The notes beneath the pieces were generated by a model. That model ran no database searches. It was not told the DNA's origin and saw only the letters and a program-made list of their open reading frames with translations. Positions 49,967-58,333 of a stretch of DNA of 64,000 nt are shown piece by piece. Each line of letters begins with the position of its first letter. Positions within the stretch are counted from its first letter, which is position 1. The position numbers and the translations under genes are program-made. This stretch comes from Sphingomonas sp. SORGH_AS_0879 (lineage in GTDB: Bacteria; Pseudomonadota; Alphaproteobacteria; Sphingomonadales; Sphingomonadaceae), in contig NZ_JAUTBJ010000002.1 of assembly GCF_030819175.1 (NCBI RefSeq), forward strand, positions 2,056,001 to 2,120,000, written 5' to 3'.

Positions 49967-52003
49967 GTGGATGTGGCCTCGATTTCCTATCTGTGGCGGC
50001 GCGGCGCGCGCTATCACTATCGCCGCAGGTTGTACCTGCGGAAAATCGTCAACCGTCCTATAACGGTCCCTTTGGCCACCGCGGATCCGGCCGAGGCACG
50101 TCGTCTCGCCACCCGGCTCTCGGCGAAATGGGAGGTGTTGACGATGCAGATGTTCGGTCGTGCCGGTCGCGGCTTTCTGAAAGCAGGCGAGTTGGAGAGC
50201 GTGTTCCGGGCGGGTCTGGACGAGGAGCTGGGGCTGGCGATGTCCTCCCGGCTCGATGGCGGCATTACGGCGGGGCTCGACCGTCGTCCGCTCCGCGTCC
50301 TGGAGGCGACCTATCGGATCGCGGCCCGCCTGCCGGCCGATGCCGACAGCGTGCCGTCCGACCTCATCGACGAGCTGACCGACGGCTTCTCCGCGCAGGA
50401 CCGCGCCGCCGTCGTACTCATGCTCAAGTCGCTCGCGCCGCACCGAAGCGCGCGGCGGGACGCCGAGCATGTCCTGCACCAGCTGTCGGCACCGGTGACC
50501 GACCGGACGATCGGCGATGCGCGGGTTCAGCTTCTCCTCGCCCGGGCGGAGGCGCAGGCGCGCGCGACCTTCGCGGGCCATCCGCTCGTCGTCCGACAGG
50601 GCGATCCGTTCGCGGCGCTACTCGACGACGACGTCGTCGCGGCAATCCGCCGAGGAACCGCCGGCCATCAGGCATCAGCTGACATGGGTTCCGCCGTCGA
50701 TGGCGATCCCTACGCGGCCCCCGCCGCTTCCCTGTTCCTCGTGCCGGATACCCGACACTTCAGCGAGGTCATCGAGCCGACCATCACGCTGATCCACAAG
50801 TCGGGCGACTGGAACGCCGACCTTGAGCAGCGGCGCCGCGTCATCCATGGCTTCGCCTGGATCAGTGGCGACAAGCGACTCTGCGATTACGGTCCGGCCG
50901 ACGCCCAGCTTTTCGCCAAGACCTTGCGGGACTTGCCGGTCGATTTCCGCTGGGGGACGTCGACAGAGGGCGCCATGTCCCGTCCACTCGCCGACGTCCT
51001 CGCCGAGATCGAGGCGATGCCGGCCAAGACCCCGCGCAGCGACCGCACTTTCAATCGTGACCTGACGATCATGGCGCGCTTCTCGCGCGAATTGGCCAAG
51101 ACCGCGTGGCGACCGAAATTCGGTAAGGACCTGATCGTCGACTTCAACGCCTTCACCACCTCGATCAAAGCAATTCCCGGCGAGACGGATCGGATGCCGT
51201 GGACCGAGGAGCAGCTGGTCTGCGCCTTCTCCAGCCCAATCTACACCGGCGGCGGCGGATGCAAGCGGCGGCTGAAGAACGATCCGAACGCAACGGTCTG
51301 GCAGGACGCCGCCTATTGGGTGCCGCTGCTGCTGGCCTATACCTTCATGAGCCGCGAGGAAGCCTGCGGGCTGGAATGCGTCGAGGTCATCTTCGACGTC
51401 AGCACGCCCTTCCTTCTCGTCAAGGCGAACATGACGAAGAGTAAGGACGGCGTCACGGCGGCAGGGCTCAAGCGCCCGTCGCGCTATCGCGTCATCCCGC
51501 TGCACCCGGAAATCCTGCGCCTCGGCTTCGAGGACTATGTGGCAGCGATTGAGGCCGAAGGGCATAAGATGCTGTTTCCCGAACTGTATCGCGGGGATCT
51601 CGCAAAGCGTGGCGGCGTCCGATTTTACGCGACGTGCGGCCGCTATCTGCTCGACTATGTCGACAGGATCACGCCGCTTCTCCGGACTGCGTCGGGCAAG
51701 CGCGCCGATCTCCACTCGATGCGCACCTCCGGGGGCAGCGCGCTGGAGGATTCGCAAGCCAAGCAAATCCACGTCGACGACATCATGGGCCATGCGCGCA
51801 AGGGAACAGGGCCGCGCAACTACAGCAAGGCGTGGTTCGCCAAAGGTGGTGCCGCGATCCTCGAAAAGCGGCTGGCGCTGATGTGCGAGGCGACGCCGAA
51901 CGTCACGGCCCATCTCGCGCGCGCGCCGCTCGCCCTGCTGCCGCTGGAAGAGCGTTCGCGGACCGGGTCGTCGGTGGGATGCGCGTCGCGCAAGAAGGTG
52001 TGA
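49967..52003 (+). CDS. Tyrosine recombinase/site-specific integrase
   Basis: A large integrase of about 678 residues, starting with GTG. The N-terminus (YLWRRGARYHYRRRLYLRKI) is the DUF6538-type arm-binding domain. A long middle region of no clear family leads to the catalytic domain. Its Arg is in AYTFMSREEACGLE (near residue 461), His-x-x-Arg in DLHSMRTSGG (near 584), the second His in MGHARKG (near 607) and the nucleophile Tyr in GPRNYSKAWF (near 619). All active-site residues appear present. Placed right after a tRNA gene on the same strand, it almost certainly integrated the region to its right. Confidence 0.9.
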   Translation: MDVASISYLWRRGARYHYRRRLYLRKIVNRPITVPLATADPAEARRLATRLSAKWEVLTMQMFGRAGRGFLKAGELESVFRAGLDEELGLAMSSRLDGGITAGLDRRPLRVLEATYRIAARLPADADSVPSDLIDELTDGFSAQDRAAVVLMLKSLAPHRSARRDAEHVLHQLSAPVTDRTIGDARVQLLLARAEAQARATFAGHPLVVRQGDPFAALLDDDVVAAIRRGTAGHQASADMGSAVDGDPYAAPAASLFLVPDTRHFSEVIEPTITLIHKSGDWNADLEQRRRVIHGFAWISGDKRLCDYGPADAQLFAKTLRDLPVDFRWGTSTEGAMSRPLADVLAEIEAMPAKTPRSDRTFNRDLTIMARFSRELAKTAWRPKFGKDLIVDFNAFTTSIKAIPGETDRMPWTEEQLVCAFSSPIYTGGGGCKRRLKNDPNATVWQDAAYWVPLLLAYTFMSREEACGLECVEVIFDVSTPFLLVKANMTKSKDGVTAAGLKRPSRYRVIPLHPEILRLGFEDYVAAIEAEGHKMLFPELYRGDLAKRGGVRFYATCGRYLLDYVDRITPLLRTASGKRADLHSMRTSGGSALEDSQAKQIHVDDIMGHARKGTGPRNYSKAWFAKGGAAILEKRLALMCEATPNVTAHLARAPLALLPLEERSRTGSSVGCASRKKV

Positions 52004-52207
52004 CGGTCGCAACGGTCACGCCATCGACGCTGGTCGCAATACCGGCATCGATGGCGGCCCGTTCGGAGCGCGACGATCTACTGCTGGCTTCGGCTCAGGG
52101 GCTCGCCGCTGCGGCGAACGGGCCCGTTGGTCCGTCACTCCCGACAGACACCATCACCGCGCTACAAACGGATCAGAAATCGCGAAGAAGGGGCTCCGCA
52201 GCCCCAT

Positions 52208-52804
52208 TCAGATGACGGTGCCGAACGCGATGCTGACCGGCTCGATCATGGCAAGGAAGCGGTCGCAATCCGCTTGCCCCGCCCAGGCCGCGCAAATCGC
52301 TTCGGCATGGCTCTGGTCGCTGGCGAAGGCCAGGTCGACGAACGTGCCGTCCTGGAGTTTCACGAGATGCTGGCGGCGCCAACCCGGCTGGCGGCCGAGA
52401 TGACCGGACACCATGGCATCATAGGCCTCGCGCATCGCTCCTTCCTCGACATCGGGCTTTAGCCTGAAATGACCAAATTCGATGCCGCTCCCGGCGACGA
52501 CCGGCTGCGGATCGAGCGGGGGCGCCAGATAGTGCGCCATGTGCATGAGCGTCGCGACCGAAGCACGGAAATCGGCATATTCGGGCGCGGCGCCGACCCG
52601 TTGCGCCGCGACACGCGCACTATCCAGATCCACCCATGCGACCAGATCGACACGCTCGCTCGTGTCATCCGCACCCCCGAATGGCGTCCATGCGATGAAG
52701 CCGGGCTGACGGGCGAGCAACGCCCGTGCCTGATCGCGGGCCTTATCGGCACACTCGGCGTCCCCGGTCCTGTAGACGACGATCTCATAGCAAATTGCGG
52801 TCAT
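52208..52804 (-). CDS. Dimeric alpha/beta-barrel-like protein, unknown
   Basis: A 198-residue soluble protein. It looks like two repeated ferredoxin-like halves: ICYEIVVYRTGD with FIAWTPFGGADDTSERVDLV, and IEFGHFRLKPDVEEGAM with WRRQHLVKLQDGTFVDL. This pattern is that of the antibiotic-biosynthesis-monooxygenase/dimeric alpha-beta barrel superfamily, but no catalytic residue can be named. It is divergent from the WYL regulator with 86 bases between starts, and is probably its target. The ATG at 52804 was preferred; the frame extends upstream to 52876. Confidence 0.65.
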   Translation of the reverse strand: MTAICYEIVVYRTGDAECADKARDQARALLARQPGFIAWTPFGGADDTSERVDLVAWVDLDSARVAAQRVGAAPEYADFRASVATLMHMAHYLAPPLDPQPVVAGSGIEFGHFRLKPDVEEGAMREAYDAMVSGHLGRQPGWRRQHLVKLQDGTFVDLAFASDQSHAEAICAAWAGQADCDRFLAMIEPVSIAFGTVI

Positions 52805-52890
52805 GGCGCTCCCTGTCGGTGACGTTGGTGAATTCGCGCGATAGACGTCCTCCCTGACAGTTTTCGTCAGGATCAAGCGACACCCGTCCG

Positions 52891-53568
52891 ATGCGCTCGT
52901 TACGCCTCTTCGCGCTCCTCGATCACCTTCGGGGGCGATCGATACCGATCTCGGCGGAAACGCTTGCGGACATGCTCGGCGTATCGGTGCGGACGATCTA
53001 CCGCGACATGGTGACGTTGCAGGCGATGGGAGCGCCGGTGCGTGGCGAGCCGGGTGTCGGATATCAGCTCGAACAGGGCTATTTTCTGCCCCCGCTGCAT
53101 CTGGACGCTGATGAGATGGAGGCCGTCATGCTGGGAATGCGGCTGATCGCGGCCCGGGGGGACGAACCGCTGGCCGCCGCGGCCCGGCGGGCTTCGGCAA
53201 AGTTCGCCGCGTCGATGGCTCCCAGCCGGCAGGAGGCTTACGCGAATCTGCCAATGCGCGCCGCGTCGAGGGCGACGTCGGAAAGCGACGGAGCCAAGGC
53301 GCACCTACCCCTGTTGCGGGACGCCATCCGGCGGCGCCTGATCCTTCGCATCGCCTATACCGACCTCGCGGGCAAGCAGAGTGAGCGGATCATCCGACCG
53401 TTGGGATTGACCCTGTTCGATTCAGCGTGGCTGCTTACCGGCTGGTGCGAAGCCCGCGACGCCTTCCGCAACTTCCGTGTGGACCGGATCGGCACCATCG
53501 ACAGTGATGGCGCAGCCTTCCGGCATGAAAATGGGCGGCGCTTCGCGGACTATTTGAAAACCTTGTAA
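52891..53568 (+). CDS. WYL-domain transcriptional regulator (YafY type)
   Basis: A 225-residue regulator. The N-terminal HTH_11 domain (LFALLDHLRGRSIPISAETLADMLGVSVRTIYRDMVTLQ) is clear, followed by a linker (YQLEQGYFLPPLHLDADEMEAV) and a WYL domain (LRIAYTDLAGKQSERIIRPLGL, WLLTGWCEARDAFRNFRVDRI). WYL proteins sense small ligands or nucleic acids and regulate neighbouring or defence genes. The divergent gene encodes a possible dimeric barrel protein. Together they form a compact regulator-target pair typical of element cargo. Confidence 0.88.
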   Translation: MRSLRLFALLDHLRGRSIPISAETLADMLGVSVRTIYRDMVTLQAMGAPVRGEPGVGYQLEQGYFLPPLHLDADEMEAVMLGMRLIAARGDEPLAAAARRASAKFAASMAPSRQEAYANLPMRAASRATSESDGAKAHLPLLRDAIRRRLILRIAYTDLAGKQSERIIRPLGLTLFDSAWLLTGWCEARDAFRNFRVDRIGTIDSDGAAFRHENGRRFADYLKTL

Positions 53569-53640
53569 TTTACGGACGAAGCCGAGCAGCGTTCTAGGAG
53601 GGCAACGGGGTGGCACATCCCGGCCAAGTTGGCGTCGCCA

Positions 53641-54615
53641 TTACTCGATCGGGGCTGTCCGCCCATCGATCAGCGCCTTAGCCTCGGCGGTTCCGGCGGC
53701 GGTGGTGATCTTCCCCGCCTGTATGTCGTCGGCGATGGCGAGCAGGCGACCGCTGATGACGGTCCCGGTTTCCGCTTCCTCCGGGATGGCGATACCGCCC
53801 TTGGTGTCCGCTACCCGGGTCCAGGCGGCCCGCACCGCCGCCCAATAGTCCTTGGTCTTCGCCCAGTAATCGTCGGCGGCCTTCACGTCATAGCCGTCGA
53901 ACCGCTCATAGGTGTTGAGCACCGACTCCTGAACGATGGGCATGGGCTTGCCGTCCTTCAGCGCCATCTTGGTATTGTCCTGCCAGTGGATCCAGCCGGT
54001 CGGCGTCGGCTGGTGGCGGTTGATCGAATAATAGCGGTCATAGACCGGATGGCGCACGGCATCGCGGCGGGCGAGCGGCCGCCAGGTCCAGTTCGACCGC
54101 CAGCGGCGGACACCGGCCTGCGTCTCGAACTGGCCCCATCCGGCATAGCGCGGGCTGTCGTCGACCTGATAGACGGTCTGCGACCAGCGCCCGGCGCGCA
54201 TCCGCTCCGGCACCGCCTCCCACACCCATTTGCCCTGGCCCGCATAAACCAGCACGCGGGCGGGCTGATAGTCCCAGTCCTGTCGCCAATGCTTGATGAC
54301 ATGGGATTTTCCGTCATGCTCGACGACCAGCAGGTGCTGAAGTGCGATATGATCGGGCGTGTCCTCGATAACGCGCACCACCTCGTTCCCGCCGGAAATC
54401 TTGCGCTCCAGCGGCGTATAGCCCGCCACCCACGGCGTCGTTTCCTGCATGTCGAAGCGCACCTTGTAGTTGCCCGCCATCGCCAGGATTTCGGCGCGGT
54501 CGGCGGCTTTCGCCGCCTGCGCCTCGGCGGCGGTCTGCTTGACCGGGCCATCGGCCAGCGCGGGGACGGGCAGCAGCGCGAGCGCCGCGACGATCAGCAT
54601 CGAGGGATTTTTCAT
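53641..54615 (-). CDS. DUF6607 family exported protein
   Basis: A 324-residue protein with a signal peptide (MLIVAALALLPVPALA). The body is rich in Trp and Tyr (GNYKVRFDMQET, HLLVVEHDGKSHVIKHWRQDWDY, GQGKWVWEAV, GWGQFETQAGVRRWRSNWTW). This pattern matches the DUF6607 family, whose genes often lie next to TonB-dependent receptors. It starts 13 bases after the receptor's stop, so the two are co-transcribed. It is probably periplasmic or outer-membrane associated and may assist ligand handling; its function is unknown. Confidence 0.7.
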   Translation of the reverse strand: MKNPSMLIVAALALLPVPALADGPVKQTAAEAQAAKAADRAEILAMAGNYKVRFDMQETTPWVAGYTPLERKISGGNEVVRVIEDTPDHIALQHLLVVEHDGKSHVIKHWRQDWDYQPARVLVYAGQGKWVWEAVPERMRAGRWSQTVYQVDDSPRYAGWGQFETQAGVRRWRSNWTWRPLARRDAVRHPVYDRYYSINRHQPTPTGWIHWQDNTKMALKDGKPMPIVQESVLNTYERFDGYDVKAADDYWAKTKDYWAAVRAAWTRVADTKGGIAIPEEAETGTVISGRLLAIADDIQAGKITTAAGTAEAKALIDGRTAPIE

Positions 54616-54628
54616 GATGTCTGTCCTG

Positions 54629-56803
54629 TCAGAAGCGGAAGGTGAGCGAGGCGCTGGCGTTGCGGCCCGGCTGGGTGAAAGCGATCGGGGGCACGTCGGC
54701 CGCGCCGATCGGCAGTGGACGCGGCACCGACAGGCCGCGCACGTCGGACCACCAGGCATAGGTGGCGTTGGTCAGGTTGAAGACGCCTGCGCGCAACGTC
54801 AGCGCATCCGTCAGCCGGGCGAAGACGGTGGCGTCGAGAATGGTGAAGGCGTCGGGCCGGAAGCAGGTGCTGGAACACAGGCCGGTCGTGTCCTGCGCCG
54901 CCTTGCGCGCGCTGTGCGTCATGATGAGCTGTCCGCCGAAGCGGCCGGCTCCCGGCTCACGCCAGCCCACGCCCATCACCAGCTTGAGTGGATCGACCGT
55001 CGACAGCGGCGTGGTCGTGCCGTCGGGCGCGATCTGGTCGCCCTCGGCATAGGAGATGGCGAGCTGTCCGGTCAGGCCGTTGGCCGCGCGCGCATCCAGG
55101 CGCGCCTCAGCGCCCTTCACCTTGGCGCGGTCCAGATTGATGAACTGGTACACGGCCGGGTTGCTCGGGGTGAAGGCGCCGCTCACCACCTCCTGGCTGA
55201 TGAAGTCGCGGTAATCGGCACGGAAGACGCTGGTCGACAGGTCGACCGCGTCGCTGTTCAGGCGCAGGCCCGCCTCGATCGCCTCGCTGGTCTCGGGCCG
55301 CAAATTCGGGTTGGGGGCCGAGGTGTAGCCGAAGGCGATGTTGGAGAAGAACTGGTTGATCTGCCCCGGCTCCGGCGCGCGGAAACCGCGAGCATAGCTG
55401 GCGAACAGCCGCACCGTCGGGGCGAGCGCCAGCACCGCTCCGATGCGCGGGCTGACCCGGTCGGCGGATTGGCCCGCGCCGGTGAATTGCGGCAACAACG
55501 GATCCTTGTCGGGCGACAGGCGGTACCAGTCGTAGCGCAGCGCGGGGTGCAGGGTCAGCGGGCCGATGCCGATCTCGTCGCCGACGAACGCGCCCGCCAG
55601 CGTGAAGTCGGTGCTCGGAAAGGCGCGGGTCGGGAAGGTCTCGCCCGCCGGCGGCACCGTGCCGTCGCGCACGCCCCGCTGGCGTAGGACGCTGATATCG
55701 GCCCCCGTCACCAGCCGATGGGTGATCCCGCCCGTGGCGAAGCCCAGCCGCACCTCGCCCGAGCCGCCATAGACCCGGTTCTCCAGCGTGTTGAGCCGGG
55801 TGCGGTCGGCCAGCGTGCGGCGATCCTCGGCGCTGAACTGACGGTTTTCGGCGTCCTGGACATAGACCGCCGCCCGCGCGAACTGAACGAGCCCGGCGCC
55901 GTCATAGGTCCAGTCGAGCCCGCCGCGCCAGCGCTTGCCGGTATCGCGCGCCTGCAATCCCGCCACGCTGGCGTTGATGCCGGTCAGCACGTCGGTCGCC
56001 ACCCAGTTGTCGAGATATTCGCCGGTGGCGCGAAGGCGGTGGCCGGGCGCGACGTCCCAGACCAGCTTGCCCATCAACGCATTGGTCTGTCCGTCCTGCG
56101 GATTGGGCGCCGTGCGGGTGACGCCGGTGCCCTCGACATCGCCCTTGTTCTTCAGCTCGGAAAAGTCGCGGCGGGTATAGGCCAGCATCGCCGACACCGC
56201 TCCCGTTCGTCCCGCCACCACCGCCGACTGGGTGAACTCGTCGTCGGCCGAATTATACTGAGTCCGCAGCGATCCGCCGAAGGACTTGCCCCCCAGGATG
56301 TCGGCCGGATCGCTGGTCGTGAAGCTGACTGCGCCTGCCAGCCCGTCGCTGCCGTACAGCGCCGAGGCCGGTCCGCGCAGGAACTCGACCGACTTGATGA
56401 GGCCGAGGTCGACATAATCGCCGCGCCCGACATCCTGCGCGCCGAAACTGAAGCCGTAGGGCACACGCACCCCGTCGACCTGGATCAGCACGCGGTTGCC
56501 GCCGATGCCGCGCACGACGAAGCCTTCATTGCCCGCACGCCCGGTCGACCCCATCGCCGCGCCGAACCGGGTCGGCGCGCGCCGCACGCTGATGCCGGGC
56601 TCGAAGCGGACCAGATCCTTGATGTCGGTGGCCAGTTCGTCGGCGATCTCGTCTGCGTCCTTGACCGAGACGGTGACCGGCGCGTCCTGCGCCTCGATCG
56701 GCGCACGTGTCGCGGTCACGACGATATCGCGCTGCTCGACCGGCTCGTCACCCCCACTCGCCGGATCTCCAAGCGCTGCCAGCGCCGCCAGCGTCCGAAA
56801 CAT
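54629..56803 (-). CDS. TonB-dependent receptor, haem/haemoglobin type
   Basis: A 724-residue outer-membrane receptor that takes up a ligand using TonB energy. It has an N-terminal signal-like stretch, a TonB-box-like DIVVTATRAP, a plug domain (VRFEPGISVRRAPTRFG, GFVVRGIGGNRVLIQVDGVR, SVEFLRGPASALYGSDGLAG) and a 22-strand-type barrel ending in LTFRF. The plug and the barrel motif FRAPEPGQINQFF resemble the haemoglobin/transferrin/lactoferrin receptor family. A haem or iron-source ligand is therefore likely but not proven. Two palindromes upstream (56826-56838 and 56879-56891) may be iron-responsive operators. Confidence 0.85.
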   Translation of the reverse strand: MFRTLAALAALGDPASGGDEPVEQRDIVVTATRAPIEAQDAPVTVSVKDADEIADELATDIKDLVRFEPGISVRRAPTRFGAAMGSTGRAGNEGFVVRGIGGNRVLIQVDGVRVPYGFSFGAQDVGRGDYVDLGLIKSVEFLRGPASALYGSDGLAGAVSFTTSDPADILGGKSFGGSLRTQYNSADDEFTQSAVVAGRTGAVSAMLAYTRRDFSELKNKGDVEGTGVTRTAPNPQDGQTNALMGKLVWDVAPGHRLRATGEYLDNWVATDVLTGINASVAGLQARDTGKRWRGGLDWTYDGAGLVQFARAAVYVQDAENRQFSAEDRRTLADRTRLNTLENRVYGGSGEVRLGFATGGITHRLVTGADISVLRQRGVRDGTVPPAGETFPTRAFPSTDFTLAGAFVGDEIGIGPLTLHPALRYDWYRLSPDKDPLLPQFTGAGQSADRVSPRIGAVLALAPTVRLFASYARGFRAPEPGQINQFFSNIAFGYTSAPNPNLRPETSEAIEAGLRLNSDAVDLSTSVFRADYRDFISQEVVSGAFTPSNPAVYQFINLDRAKVKGAEARLDARAANGLTGQLAISYAEGDQIAPDGTTTPLSTVDPLKLVMGVGWREPGAGRFGGQLIMTHSARKAAQDTTGLCSSTCFRPDAFTILDATVFARLTDALTLRAGVFNLTNATYAWWSDVRGLSVPRPLPIGAADVPPIAFTQPGRNASASLTFRF

Positions 56804-56825
56804 GAACCCACCCCATTTTAGCTAT

Positions 56826-56891
56826 CGACTATCAGTCGCAATAAAGAGGTGGTTATGGACAGGCAATTAGAATCTGCGAATGCGTCGCATT
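56826..56891 (-). promoter_or_regulatory. Two palindromes upstream of the TonB receptor
   Basis: CGACT-ATC-AGTCG (56826-56838) and AATGCG-T-CGCATT (56879-56891) are both perfect inverted repeats. They lie 23-35 and 76-88 bases before the receptor start, where a promoter and operator are expected. A Fur-type regulator is the natural guess for an iron/haem receptor, but neither site matches the classical E. coli Fur box, so the regulator is unknown. Confidence 0.4.
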
Positions 56892-56894
56892 ACT

Positions 56895-57776
56895 TTAGCT
56901 GTCTGGTTCAGTAGTGCGCCCGATCAGGGTCGCGCGTGGGACGAGATATCGAACAGCCGGCACGGGTGCGGCGAACAGCTGGATCGCCCGCCAGTCGAAC
57001 AGCCGCTCCCTGAGCCAGGCAGGCTGCAGCCATTCGTCCGTGACGTGGCGGCCGACCAGCAGGAACAACCAGGCGGCAACGACGTCGTCCTCGAAGGGGT
57101 CACCTTCCGTGTGATAGGCGCACTGTTGAGACAGGTAGCCGGTGATCGCCCAATGCCGCTCCGCCCAGTGCCACCAGATGCGGCATCGTTCGTCGTCCTG
57201 AAGGATGTCGTAATCGTGGTCGATCAGCCTCGACAGGTCGGGGTCGGGCAGGTCCGCGCCGGTCTGCGCCGCGATCAGTGCATAGGCGCGGTCGGCCCAT
57301 TGCCAGATTTTCTCGTCGGCATCGCGAGGCGTGTCCCGCATCATCCGGACGTGCATCGAGAGGTTGGTGAAGCGCTGCCGTGCCTCGTTCGCCCAGAAGG
57401 CGAATTTCGCGTCCCGTACGATCATTTCCTCATAGCTGGCATAGCGCGGCATGGGATCATCCTCCCACTCGAATTCCGTCCCATCGCCAACGGGGAGGTC
57501 GAGTGGGCAGTGGAAGGGAGAGCCTCGGACCGCATCCCAATACGGGCGGGGGATCGGCCGACCGGACTTTTCGAAATTGGCCGGCGGCAGGACGAACCCC
57601 GTCGACAGCGCGCCAGGCAGTCCGCCGGCCTCGTCAGCCATCGGCGATACCGATGCATCGTCATTCTCAACCAACCCCTCGTCACGCGCTCGCGTGAAGG
57701 CAGCATGGAAAAGCGTGGCCGGCGGCATGGCGGCCTTGCGCTCGCGAGCGAGCGCCGTCTTGATCCTCGCTGGCAA
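56895..57776 (-). CDS. Unrecognised protein of the integrated element
   Basis: A 293-residue soluble protein that I do not recognise. The N-terminus is basic (MPARIKTALARERKAAMPPA). The middle is rich in acid and aromatic residues (EFEWEDDPMPRYASYEEMIV, FAFWANEARQRFTNLSMHVRM), and the last third has many Trp residues (RIWWHWAERHWAITGYLSQ, AAWLFLLVGRHVTDEWLQPAWL). No signal peptide, membrane segment or known catalytic motif is seen. A later ATG (MPPATLF, 57728) is an alternative start. The gene is transcribed away from the 62-bp repeat array, with the relaxase-like gene on the other side, so its promoter is next to or inside the repeats. Confidence 0.6.
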   Translation of the reverse strand: MPARIKTALARERKAAMPPATLFHAAFTRARDEGLVENDDASVSPMADEAGGLPGALSTGFVLPPANFEKSGRPIPRPYWDAVRGSPFHCPLDLPVGDGTEFEWEDDPMPRYASYEEMIVRDAKFAFWANEARQRFTNLSMHVRMMRDTPRDADEKIWQWADRAYALIAAQTGADLPDPDLSRLIDHDYDILQDDERCRIWWHWAERHWAITGYLSQQCAYHTEGDPFEDDVVAAWLFLLVGRHVTDEWLQPAWLRERLFDWRAIQLFAAPVPAVRYLVPRATLIGRTTEPDS

Positions 57777-57838
57777 ATCTGTGCGCGAGCCTTACTCCAT
57801 TTCGAGTTCGTGTTCCCATGAAACCCGAGCTGCGCGGT

Positions 57839-58125
57839 ATTCTAACCCCATTTTTGGGAACACAGTCCCCGGTGCGATCCAGGCCCGCGAATTAAGCGCC
57901 ATTCTAATCCCATTTTTGGGGAACACAGTCCCCAGTCGATCCAAGTCCGCAAATTAAGCGGCATTCTAATCCCATTTTTGGGGAACACAGTCCCCAGTCG
58001 ATCCAAGTCCGCAAATTGAGCGGCATTCTAATCCCATTTTTAGGGAACACAGACCCCAGCCGATCCAAGTCCGCGAATTAATCGGCATTCTGACCCCATT
58101 ATTCGGGAACACAGTCCCGCACACC
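57839..58125. repeat. Array of 62-bp tandem direct repeats (4 full copies plus a partial)
   Basis: Four units of exactly 62 bases start at 57839, 57901, 57963 and 58025. A diverged partial fifth starts at 58087. Units two and three differ at one base. Each unit has an AATCCCATTTTT-type block, then a short dyad GGGGA-ACACAG-TCCCC, then a CGATCCAAGTCCGC-type block and AATTAAGCGGC. In the fifth copy the outer pair of the dyad changes from G-C to C-G on both sides, which keeps pairing. The period is not a multiple of three, so no repeated peptide is encoded. The array lies between the divergent unknown gene and the relaxase-like gene. It resembles iterons or a control region. Confidence 0.9.
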
Positions 58126-58140
58126 TGAAGTTGCGCAAGA

Positions 58141-58173
58141 CCTTTGTCGGGTATGCGGCACACCCGACAAAGG
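58141..58173. repeat. Perfect 12-bp inverted repeat next to the array
   Basis: Arms CCTTTGTCGGGT and ACCCGACAAAGG match at all twelve positions around a nine-base loop. No T tract follows on either strand, and no gene ends here, so a simple terminator is unlikely. An inverted repeat of this kind upstream of a relaxase gene is a common feature of transfer origins. Confidence 0.6.
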
Positions 58174-58283
58174 GAAAGCTCTGGCGAGCGGTCGCTTCGC
58201 GATAATCACCATCGTCATCGACGGTGGCGGCAATAAGCCATAAATTTTCCCGGTTCATCCTATAAACCGTGGAGACACATGTC

Positions 58284-58330
58284 ATGCACAATTTCTATTG
58301 TGCATCGATAGTATCCGGTGGACACTATCG
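58284..58330 (+). promoter_or_regulatory. Two consecutive inverted repeats at the start of the relaxase-like gene
   Basis: ATGCACAAT-TTCT-ATTGTGCAT (58284-58305) is followed at once by CGATAGT ... ACTATCG (58306-58330, 11-base spacer), ending three bases before the ATG at 58334. The second dyad covers the expected ribosome-binding region, whose best match is GGTGG in the loop. They could be operators for autoregulation, translation-control hairpins, or part of a transfer origin. Confidence 0.5.
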
Positions 58331-58333
58331 ACC

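Noticed and set aside
57839..58125. Repeat array considered as a CRISPR
   Set aside because: The whole 62-base unit is repeated, so there are no unique spacers, and no cas gene is present.
57966..58163. Minus-strand reading frame of 65 codons through the 62-bp repeats
   Set aside because: The period is not divisible by three, there is no ribosome site, and the composition is set by the repeats. It is a by-product of the array.
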